A stretch of DNA of 5,114 bases from Bacillota bacterium (GCA_023441845.1 JAEZNF010000425.1:1-5114); one strand, 5' to 3'; shown: positions 1 to 5,090, counted from the first letter of the stretch. Numbers and translations: made by a program. The notes: generated by a model not told the origin, from the sequence alone.

Positions 1-36
1 ACTGAAAAGAGCTTTACTGCTGAAAAGAGCTCTACA
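1..36 (+). repeat. 18-bp tandem duplication in an inter-repeat linker
   Basis: Bases 1-18 and 19-36 are two near-identical 18-bp units that share the 12-mer CTGAAAAGAGCT (2-13 and 20-31). They encode TEKSFT followed by AEKSST. The later linkers read AEQGST and AEKDSI, so one six-residue linker unit has been doubled in frame just before the first complete repeat. Confidence 0.7.
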
Positions 37-1137
37 GCACCTTTGATAGGAAACATTACAGTAACTGTAGGTGCCGGAATGCCTGGCACCGTGAAGGTTA
101 CGGGACTTGTTGCAAACGATACCGTCAGGGTATATGATGCGGCTGAAGCGGGAAATTTGCTTGGTACAGGTACAATGACCTCAGCAAGTTCACATGTTGT
201 GGTAAGCATTCCTTCACTTGGTAGCAATGGCGGATATGTATACGTTTCAATAAAGAGTGCAGGAAAGACTGAGAGCACAAGAACAGCAGCAAGCTATGCT
301 GCGTTATCCACAGCGCCGCTTGAATCTAATGTAACGATAGTTAACAATGTGGATTTTAATGATACCATTACTGTAACAAATCTGAATACAAATGATCTGA
401 TAAAAGTATATGATTCGGAACAGGGAGGTACTTTACTTGGAAAAGCTATTTATAACGGTACACAAGCGGTTGTTTCGGTATCCCAATTGACTGAAAATGC
501 AGGCAGCGTATATATTACCGTTACAAGCTTCGGCAAGTCCGAAAGTGCCCGCATCGAAGTAGGTTATCCGGCAGAACAAGGTTCTACAGCGCCGTACATC
601 GGGAATATTACGGTTGTAAACAACGCTGTAATATCGGATACTGTGACTGTAACGGGACTGGTGCCGAATGATGTAATAATAGCATATGACATGAGCAGCG
701 GAGGAACCATGCTTGGTTATGCAATTGTAGTATCAGGAAGCACGCAGGCGACAATCAAGAACATTGATTTGGAAAGTACCGGCGGGACGGTTTATGTATC
801 GATTATCAGCCTTGGCAAGTATGAAAGCAGCAGGACTGGAGTGCAGTATATTGCGGAAAAGGATTCGATAGCTCCGCTAGAAGGTAATATAAACATTGTT
901 AATGGTTCGGCTTCAGGTGTTGTAACTGTTACAGGCCTTGCAGGGAATGATGTCGTGAAGGTATATGATTCGGCAGAAGGCGGAAGACTGTTGGGTGTGG
1001 CAAAAGTATCAGCATCAGATACCCAAATATCAATAACTGTTGATACGCTGGCTAACGGCGGCAGCATTTATACTTCGGTTACAAGCGTAGGAAGGTATGA
1101 GAGCAGCAGGACCAAAGTGGACTATGTGGCAAGGTAA
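1..1137 (+). CDS. Repetitive extracellular beta-repeat protein, 5' end outside window
   Basis: The reading frame is open from base 1 and ends at TAA 1135-1137, giving the last 378 residues of a longer protein. A TTG at 43 could be read as a start, but it lies inside a repeat and the frame continues upstream, so the true start is off the window. The visible part is four tandem ~92-residue repeats, each beginning with Ala-Pro and a GN(I/V)T(I/V)-type strand. They share a DTVTVTGL-like strand, an ND.(V/I).(V/A)YD segment, a (G)G..LG turn, and a VY(V/I)(S/T)V.S.GK.ES.RT ending. Alternating hydrophobic residues and many Thr, Ser, Gly and Asn suggest an Ig-like beta-sandwich stalk or adhesin at the cell surface; this is inference. 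The visible part has no catalytic motif, transmembrane segment, LPXTG sorting signal or S-layer domain. I recognise the repeat type from Firmicute surface proteins but cannot name the function. Confidence 0.85.
   Translation, partial: TEKSFTAEKSSTAPLIGNITVTVGAGMPGTVKVTGLVANDTVRVYDAAEAGNLLGTGTMTSASSHVVVSIPSLGSNGGYVYVSIKSAGKTESTRTAASYAALSTAPLESNVTIVNNVDFNDTITVTNLNTNDLIKVYDSEQGGTLLGKAIYNGTQAVVSVSQLTENAGSVYITVTSFGKSESARIEVGYPAEQGSTAPYIGNITVVNNAVISDTVTVTGLVPNDVIIAYDMSSGGTMLGYAIVVSGSTQATIKNIDLESTGGTVYVSIISLGKYESSRTGVQYIAEKDSIAPLEGNINIVNGSASGVVTVTGLAGNDVVKVYDSAEGGRLLGVAKVSASDTQISITVDTLANGGSIYTSVTSVGRYESSRTKVDYVAR
37..312 (+). repeat. Protein repeat unit 1 (92 aa)
   Basis: This is the first complete beta-repeat, from Ala-Pro-Leu-Ile (GCA at 37) to the codon before the next Ala-Pro. 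Recognisable elements are GNITVT, VKVTGL, NDTVRVYD, NLLGTG and VYVSIKSAGKTESTRT. Its nucleotide sequence differs clearly from the other units, so the tandem array is old and has diverged. Confidence 0.75.
313..588 (+). repeat. Protein repeat unit 2 (92 aa)
   Basis: The second unit, starting Ala-Pro-Leu-Glu, has exactly the same length as unit 1. It keeps DTITVTNL, NDLIKVYD, GGTLLGKA and VYITVTSFGKSESAR in the same order and ends in the linker AEQGST. Confidence 0.75.
589..870 (+). repeat. Protein repeat unit 3 (94 aa)
   Basis: The third unit, starting Ala-Pro-Tyr-Ile, is two residues longer than units 1 and 2. It has GNITVVNN, DTVTVTGL, NDVIIAYD, GGTMLGYA and VYVSIISLGKYESSRT, and ends in the linker AEKDSI. 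Confidence 0.75.
871..1134 (+). repeat. Protein repeat unit 4, C-terminal (88 aa)
   Basis: The last unit runs from Ala-Pro-Leu-Glu to the final sense codon. It has GNINIVNG, GVVTVTGL, NDVVKVYD, GGRLLGVA and a YTSVTSVGRYESSRT-like end. The stop codon follows directly after the repeat's terminal beta strand (VDYVAR), so nothing such as an anchor or enzyme domain is attached behind it. Confidence 0.75.
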
Positions 1138-1270
1138 GAACCATTTTCTGCTTTTTTTCTGTAGCGTTTCGAAAGTTTTACCTTTTGTTAAAAATTACTA
1201 TTTAAACTGGTTTTGATTTGCTGCTTATGTGACTGGAAAATCTGCAATTTGGCGGAGTCCTTGGAATTAT

Positions 1271-1308
1271 TACCATAGGTGTATATAATATACTTATGGT
1301 ATTTTTTT
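1271..1308 (+). terminator. Rho-independent terminator of the repeat-protein gene
   Basis: TACCATA (1271-1277) pairs with TATGGTA (1295-1301). The stem continues inward for six more pairs, two of them G-U, around a five-base loop, making a 13-bp stem. Seven T residues (1302-1308) follow directly. It sits 133 bases after the stop codon of the plus-strand gene and points the same way. The stem is AT-rich, so strength is uncertain, but hairpin plus U-tract is the classic form. Confidence 0.7.
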
Positions 1309-1383
1309 GCCACCAAACTACAGATACTTAGTTATTCATAAAACGAAATACGGATTACTTAAACACAAGGGGAGTTAAATAAC

Positions 1384-1509
1384 ATGGCCTCACGATTAAT
1401 GCATTATTTAATTGCAAAACTCATAACACAGCAAATTAAAATAAACAACTCAAACTTTGCAGGACATAATACTGAATATTGCTTGATAATATCAGCCTTC
1501 TACAGATGA
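1384..1509 (+). pseudogene. N-terminal remnant of a zinc-dependent phospholipase C-like gene
   Basis: A 41-codon frame starts at ATG 1384, nine bases behind a good Shine-Dalgarno sequence (GGGGAG, 1370-1375), and stops at TGA 1507. The first ~25 residues (MASRLMHYLIAKLI, then QQIKI and N-rich sequence) strongly resemble the N-termini of clostridial proteins of the zinc-dependent phospholipase C/hydrolase group, which begin MASR(I/L)MHY followed by an amphipathic helix. In those proteins an Asn-Arg-Phe/Gly/Pro-Asp segment comes next and the protein continues for 200 or more residues. Here the similarity fades after residue 25 and the frame closes. The convergent M56 gene begins only ~105 bases further on, so the rest appears to be deleted. 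The resemblance is from memory of the family. A short expressed peptide is the alternative reading. Confidence 0.5.
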
Positions 1510-1520
1510 AAAAGCACTCG

Positions 1521-1549
1521 CGGAGGAATGTTTTTGACACACTCCTCCG
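1521..1549 (-). terminator. Possible terminator hairpin after the M56 gene
   Basis: CGGAGGA (1521-1527) pairs with TCCTCCG (1543-1549), and three more pairs form inside after one mismatch. Read on the minus strand, it lies 65 bases past the M56 stop codon. A short T-run (CTTTTT) follows about seven bases after the stem. The delayed U-tract makes this a weaker terminator than the one at 1271-1308. A third copy of the sequence, GGAGGA at 1550-1555, offers an alternative pairing with TCCTCC. Confidence 0.4.
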
Positions 1550-1614
1550 GGAGGACTTCCAATCAGTTAAAATTCTTTGTTATGAAACTTTTTCGATCCA
1601 TGGACTTTATTATC

Positions 1615-3633
1615 TTATTCCGCCTTTCTTACCAGTTCAAAATAAGTGCCTCCGCCAATTACTATCAGGGTATTATCATCTTTTATCAGGAAGGTGCAGC
1701 CATTACCCTCAGAGTCAGAAGCTGACACCTGGGTAACAGAATCAGCTGTTATGCCTAATTTATCCAGGGTCATGTGGTAATTGGCGAAGAAATCACTGCT
1801 GGAAATATTGGTGGTCACATAGGTTGGATTTTTAGCGATTTTATCCAGATAGGACGGCTGGTCACCAAAACGGGTGGCACTGTTCGTTGAAAAGCTCAGG
1901 CTTCTGCCTATCAGCCCTTCCGCAGCCTCCTTGCTATAGGTTCCGGCGGAGCCATATGCGGCTACCCGGTCAATCACCCAGTCTCCGAAGAAGGTTTCCG
2001 CGCTTTGGGCCTGCTCCTCTGATAACAGGTATACAGCGTATACCGTTTCAGTACCTGTATCATAAAATACGGATAAATAGCAGTTATCATATTTAAAAAG
2101 CGCTTTCCCGTTGTTATCGCTCAGAGTGTCACCAAACACGTTTTTAAAGCGGTTTATACTGTCTCCAATTTTGGCACCGTTAAAATCTATGTCTGATTTA
2201 TTTGTATATACCTGATTCGTGATGCCCTTGTCATCAAACCAGACTCTGATTCCCGGATTTGTAAATTCAAGACCGCCTTCATCCACCAGATTATAAATAT
2301 CACCCAGCTTGCTGATCAACTCCTTTTTACTTAAACCCAGAAGTCCTTCCAATTCTGTAAGATTGCTCTGATCAGAGGTCCCGTAGCTTACCTGAGCTTC
2401 CGTAACCGCGGGCGTAGGTGCAGCTGTTACTGTTATCTCCGCTGCGTTATCCGTACTTTTACAGCCGGTTAAGCCAATCAAGCCGACGATCAAAATAAGC
2501 GTTATGGTTAATAACGTGCTTGGCCATTTGCTTTTCCTGTATTTAGTAATCATGATAATTCTCCTTTTATAATTCGACTTATGCTTCCATAACCCGGCAG
2601 TAGCCGGTATGAAGTTTGATTCTGAAAATAATTTGATCAGCTTTATTACTGTACTTCCATATCCCTGATATTCATCTTCCCTGAGATATTTCAAAGCTTC
2701 AGCATCGCAGGAAATCTCACAGTCCTCATGTATCTTATAAAAAGAAAACCATATGAGCGGATTGAAGAAGTAGATTATCTGTAAAAGAGTTAAAATCCAG
2801 TTGACAGTAATATCTTTTCTCTTGTAATGTGACAATTCATGAAGGAATACATACTTTATTTCTCGATCGCTCAATTGTTCCAGATATGCTTCCGATACCA
2901 GAATTTTCGTACGGAAGGATGAATAAAGGGAAGGTGTCCTGGATCTTTTCGTGGTGTATAACGAAATATTCTTCCGTATTCCCACGATACGCTTACACTC
3001 CCTGAGAATTTCATTCACTCTGGGATCGTTGAGCGGCTTGTAATTTTTTCTTACCTTAAGCGCAAAAATGATATTTATGTAGATGGTATAAACGGCTAGC
3101 AAAAGCATGCCTGACAACCATAAGATTGCTGATACCATCATAATAAGCACAGGTTTTGACTGCCCGCTGCCACCTATAGAGGCTGTATCGCCTGAATTGG
3201 ATGAAACGGCTGTACCGGTTATGTCTGTTGTAGCTGTATCGGCCGCATTCCCTGTATCATTTGCATTCGTTGTACCTGCAGCCGTATTGCCGGAATTATC
3301 GGTACCCGCAGTGATTACAGGAAATTCAGGTGAACCTGCCTCAGCTTGATTAACATTTTCCGCATTATCCAGGATGGGAGCGAGAATTACATTCGCCGGC
3401 AGATTCAATTGCTGCGCTCCTATGTAGAATAAGTTAAGTGCACTCAGAGAGCTTTGCGGTGTAAACGGAAGCAGAAGCCGCACAAGCAACAGCATCCAGA
3501 TATAATAATGCCATTTGGGGCTCATAGTCCTGCCAAATACCTTTTTGATCAGCAGGATAAGTACAATCATAATGCTGGAAATCGCTCCAAGATACATAAT
3601 TTCACTAAATACCTTTAATAAAATATTCATCAT
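1615..3633 (-). CDS. BlaR1-like M56 family membrane metalloprotease with a non-penicillin-binding sensor domain
   Basis: A 672-residue membrane signal-transducing zinc protease. Hydrophobic helices lie at about 12-33, 41-57, 161-192, 276-298 (amphipathic or membrane) and 372-390. The M56 catalytic motif HELSH is at 265-269, followed by KRKD; E306 in ExxCD (306-310) is the likely third zinc ligand. Between helices 2 and 3 is a Ser/Thr/Gly/Ala/Asn/Asp-rich loop (about 90-158). After the last helix, which ends in a lipobox-like LTGC (388-391), comes an outer module: a Thr/Ala/Pro linker, a domain at about 421-540 (FDDKGITNQVY, IGDSINRFKNVFGD), and a beta-rich domain at about 546-672 (FFGDWVIDRVAAYG to TYFELVRK) of a type seen in clostridial lipoproteins. 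No SxxK or KTG penicillin-binding motif is seen. The gene overlaps the repressor by 4 bases (ATGA), so translation is probably coupled. In BlaR1/MecR1 the activated protease leads to cleavage of the repressor; here the ligand is unknown. Confidence 0.9.
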   Translation of the reverse strand: MMNILLKVFSEIMYLGAISSIMIVLILLIKKVFGRTMSPKWHYYIWMLLLVRLLLPFTPQSSLSALNLFYIGAQQLNLPANVILAPILDNAENVNQAEAGSPEFPVITAGTDNSGNTAAGTTNANDTGNAADTATTDITGTAVSSNSGDTASIGGSGQSKPVLIMMVSAILWLSGMLLLAVYTIYINIIFALKVRKNYKPLNDPRVNEILRECKRIVGIRKNISLYTTKRSRTPSLYSSFRTKILVSEAYLEQLSDREIKYVFLHELSHYKRKDITVNWILTLLQIIYFFNPLIWFSFYKIHEDCEISCDAEALKYLREDEYQGYGSTVIKLIKLFSESNFIPATAGLWKHKSNYKRRIIMITKYRKSKWPSTLLTITLILIVGLIGLTGCKSTDNAAEITVTAAPTPAVTEAQVSYGTSDQSNLTELEGLLGLSKKELISKLGDIYNLVDEGGLEFTNPGIRVWFDDKGITNQVYTNKSDIDFNGAKIGDSINRFKNVFGDTLSDNNGKALFKYDNCYLSVFYDTGTETVYAVYLLSEEQAQSAETFFGDWVIDRVAAYGSAGTYSKEAAEGLIGRSLSFSTNSATRFGDQPSYLDKIAKNPTYVTTNISSSDFFANYHMTLDKLGITADSVTQVSASDSEGNGCTFLIKDDNTLIVIGGGTYFELVRKAE
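2461..2472 (-). other. Lipobox-like LTGC at the end of the last membrane helix
   Basis: Residues 388-391 of the M56 protein read Leu-Thr-Gly-Cys, a good match to the lipobox ([LVI][ASTVI][GAS]C). It follows a basic stretch (TKYRKSKW) and a ~17-residue hydrophobic run. This basic, hydrophobic, lipobox order is that of a lipoprotein signal peptide, and what follows is a Thr/Ala/Pro linker typical of mature lipoproteins. Cys391 could be a lipidation and signal peptidase II site, if that enzyme accepts it in this topology or if a shorter product is made from the internal start. Confidence 0.5.
2551..2568 (-). promoter_or_regulatory. Internal ribosome binding site and in-frame ATG inside the M56 gene
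   Basis: On the minus strand AAAAGGAG (2568 to 2561) stands seven bases before an in-frame ATG (2553 to 2551), Met361 of the M56 protein. Initiation here would give a 312-residue protein, MITKYRKSKW followed by a hydrophobic stretch and LTGC, which is a complete lipoprotein signal peptide plus the whole sensor module. The same bases encode Lys-Arg-Arg-Ile, a motif that I recall as common at this point in M56 proteins. The Shine-Dalgarno match may therefore be a by-product of coding. Confidence 0.4.
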
Positions 3634-4004
3634 ACCTTACCTGCTCTTCTCGATTTTAGCAAGTTCTCCAGTTCATGGATTTCTTTATCCGACAGCTTCT
3701 CGTCCTTGATAAAATTCGAGATCAGCATGTTAAGGGAGCCATCGAAGCACTTTTCAAGAAATGTCTTCGTTTCTTCTTTTACACATTCCGCTTCCGTTAC
3801 TGCTGCATAATACGAATAATAGGTATTCTCTTTTTTCGCTGTGATTGCACCTTTGGAAACCAGCCTCCTGATCAGGGTATGGATCGTCTTCGGATTCCAG
3901 TCGGTATCAGCCTCCAGTTCCTTTACGATCTCACTCCCAAGCCTGGGTGACCTTTTCCATAACACCCTCATAACCTTCCACTCAGAATCTGATATATTGT
4001 TCAT
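3630..4004 (-). CDS. BlaI/MecI/CopY-family transcriptional repressor
   Basis: A 124-residue winged-helix repressor, the usual length for BlaI/MecI proteins (about 120-130). The N-terminal DNA-binding domain covers about 1-70: ISDSEWKVMRVLW, then a recognition helix region around DWNPKTIHTLIRRL (35-48) and the wing KGAITAKKENTYYSYY. The C-terminal part (about 72-120) matches the family's dimerisation region (ECVKEETKTFL, then LSDKEIHELENLL). It holds Asn97-Phe98 in SNFIKDEKL, which aligns with the Asn-Phe bond cut in S. aureus BlaI when BlaR1 is induced. The ATG at 4004 has GGAAGG ten bases upstream (AAGGAA at eight). The gene is first in an operon with the M56 protease, which overlaps it by 4 bases. 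It probably represses its own promoter through the palindrome at 4049-4064. The DNA-binding role is certain at family level; the regulon is unknown. Confidence 0.93.
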   Translation of the reverse strand: MNNISDSEWKVMRVLWKRSPRLGSEIVKELEADTDWNPKTIHTLIRRLVSKGAITAKKENTYYSYYAAVTEAECVKEETKTFLEKCFDGSLNMLISNFIKDEKLSDKEIHELENLLKSRRAGKV

Positions 4005-4021
4005 GTTATTCTTTCCTTCCG

Positions 4022-4037
4022 TATTATAAATGTAGTA
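4022..4037. promoter_or_regulatory. Second, degenerate operator downstream of the start point
   Basis: On the minus strand TACTACATTTATAATA carries an intact TACTACA half-site like that of classical BlaI/MecI operators. Its other half is decayed (TATAATA instead of TGTAGTA). Its centre is 27 bp from that of the main operator, and it sits just after the predicted transcription start. A weaker secondary site is plausible. Confidence 0.45.
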
Positions 4038-4047
4038 CTATAGTTCC

Positions 4048-4076
4048 ATATTACAATTGTAATACATAAATGTCAA
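4048..4076 (-). promoter_or_regulatory. Sigma-A promoter of the repressor-protease operon
   Basis: On the minus strand TTGACA (4076 to 4071) is followed after exactly 17 bases by TAATAT (4053 to 4048). That is a perfect -35 box with optimal spacing and a -10 box with the key T, A and T positions. Transcription should start near 4041, leaving a leader of roughly 37 bases before the repressor ATG. The operator palindrome covers the -10 box and much of the spacer, so a bound repressor would exclude RNA polymerase. Confidence 0.85.
4049..4064. promoter_or_regulatory. BlaI-type operator, perfect 16-bp palindrome
   Basis: TATTACAATTGTAATA is its own reverse complement over all 16 bases. It has the TTACA-N2-TGTAA layout known for BlaI/MecI operators. 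It lies inside the promoter of the operon encoding a BlaI-family repressor, which makes autoregulation very likely. Confidence 0.8.
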
Positions 4077-4186
4077 GATGGATTATTAAAATTAAGAAAA
4101 ACTTAAAGATTTGTAGATATGGAAGACTAAAAAACCCGTTGCAGAAAAGAAAATGACCATCACCGGATATTTTGAGAGATAAAGAG

Positions 4187-4216
4187 GAAAGGCCAAACCT
4201 TTTTGTCTGACCTTTC
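4187..4216 (-). terminator. Hairpin after the toxin remnant, possible old terminator
   Basis: On the minus strand 4216-4205 can pair with 4198-4187 over 12 pairs (two G-U) around a six-base loop. This lies nine bases beyond the stop codon of the toxin fragment. The following bases are CU-rich (CTCTTTATCTC) rather than a clean T-run, and the G-U pairs work only in the minus-strand RNA. It fits a decaying terminator for the toxin gene. Confidence 0.35.
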
Positions 4217-4224
4217 AATAAAAA

Positions 4225-4480
4225 TTAAAGATACTCTTTATAGTTCTGCCCACAATAAAAAATCCTGGCGATAAAAACAACTTTATTCTTCTTATTAATC
4301 TTATATAGTATTACATAATTCTGTAAAGTTTATCCTTATGATGATGTAATGTCATTTATTAAAAACTCAATATTACTGATTGTTTGCTTAGTGGTTTTTA
4401 TAAGCATCCAAAAAAAATTTTATTTGCTGGTAGAACCCAATGATGTTGTTGTTGGTTTTATTGCAAGTATGACAGATGAT
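4225..4480 (-). pseudogene. Decayed RelE/ParE-family toxin gene fragment
   Basis: The last 33 codons (4326 to 4225, stop TAA at 4225-4227) encode QNYVILYKIN, then KKNKVVFIARIFY and GQNYKEYL. This has the pattern of the C-terminal half of RelE/ParE type II toxins: a (N/D)Y.(I/V).Y.(I/V) strand, a charged turn, a V....RI(F/L)Y strand and a short end helix. Upstream in the same direction, stops interrupt the frame, but family-like pieces appear in other frames: KDKLYR near 4327-4350, TISNIEFL around 4356-4385, and FYQQI near 4420-4440. At least two frameshifts are needed to join them, and neither a start codon nor an antitoxin gene is visible. I see it as a dead toxin gene. The C-terminal part is the convincing part; the left limit is approximate. 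Confidence 0.55.
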
Positions 4481-4503
4481 TGATATTAATATAAATGACT
4501 ATA

Positions 4504-4566
4504 AATTAATAATTAACTGAAAACCACAAGCCTGGGCAACTTGTGGTTTTCAGTTAATTATTAATT
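4504..4566. repeat. 27-bp perfect inverted repeat with 9-base loop
   Basis: The arm 4504-4530 (ending AACTGAAAACCACAAG) is the exact reverse complement of 4540-4566 (starting CTTGTGGTTTTCAGTT), with the loop CCTGGGCAA between. The inner ACCACAAG/CTTGTGGT stem is flanked by AAAA and TTTT, so it could work as a bidirectional terminator. The AT-rich outer pairs make the dyad much longer than a terminator needs. It could also be a palindromic mobile unit; no target duplication was found. Confidence 0.75.
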
Positions 4567-5090
4567 AGTATTTAACGTGCTATTCATAGCGTTTTAAGGA
4601 CCGATATAGTGGAGCTAAAGAAAGCCAAGTAACATAAAAGAATAAGAAAATCCTATCATAAAAATCTGGAGAATCTCAGATGGTTCAGCTTTTGAAGATT
4701 TTTAAGGATTTTACTCCAACCAAGAGTATCTTGTTTTTTCTTTGGATTTTTTGGTAGTAACTGGTGGTTTTTCGGTTAAGCCTTTTGCAACATTTAAGTT
4801 GCTGGATATAGTATTGGATGTATACATTATACCTGAATTTTTTATTTAATGCTGGAGAGCCATAATAACAGAAAATAACGGTAAGTATTTAAAACAAATT
4901 GCATGTACTGTAAGCCTTCGCACACATACCGGGAGTAACAATGACCAACTTGATATATCTTTCAATTTTATTTTTTTTAAGGATTTTGGGTGTATGTACT
5001 TTAAGTGAAGAATAAATTGCTGGAAATGGTGGTACTTACCTTTGAAACAAGATGTACTCAAGGGTTAGTATACTCTTTGTGAATAAAAAC
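4567..5090. other. AT-rich stretch without a recognisable gene
   Basis: No convincing gene is seen on either strand. A 71-codon minus-strand frame (5061-4846) needs a TTG start, has no good ribosome binding site and resembles nothing I know. Two short overlapping frames (4680-4757 plus, 4711-4827 minus) are listed as findings. The stretch contains the direct repeat TTTTTAAGGATTTT (4699-4712 and 4974-4987). With the toxin remnant beside it, it may be the residue of decayed genes, plus the upstream region of the gene starting at 5106. Confidence 0.5.

Noticed and set aside
792..1067. Minus-strand frame opposite protein repeats 3 and 4
   Set aside because: It is the antisense shadow of the repeat gene; there is no ribosome binding site and no family resemblance.
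1479..1736. 85-codon plus-strand frame running into the 3' end of the M56 gene
   Set aside because: It needs a TTG start without a clear ribosome binding site, and its second half is antisense to the well-supported M56 coding sequence. The part before 1615 looks somewhat protein-like but matches nothing I know.
3107..3349. Plus-strand frame opposite the low-complexity loop of the M56 gene
   Set aside because: Its Val/Ala/Pro-rich composition is what the antisense of the Ser/Thr/Gly/Asn/Asp loop gives; it is not a gene.
4093..4192. Short hydrophobic minus-strand frame (about 32 codons) upstream of the operon promoter
   Set aside because: It has no ribosome binding site and no recognisable family. 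It overlaps the hairpin after the toxin remnant and is short enough to be chance.
4306..4328. TTACA-N6-TGTAA inverted repeat as another BlaI operator
   Set aside because: The spacing is six bases rather than two, it lies within the toxin remnant, and it is not next to a promoter.
4818..4827. ATGTATACAT palindrome as an operator
   Set aside because: The half-sites are in the opposite order (TGTA then TACA) to BlaI sites, and such short AT-rich palindromes are expected by chance.
4846..5061. 71-codon minus-strand frame
   Set aside because: It uses a TTG start without a good Shine-Dalgarno sequence, has an atypical composition, and resembles no family; probably chance.
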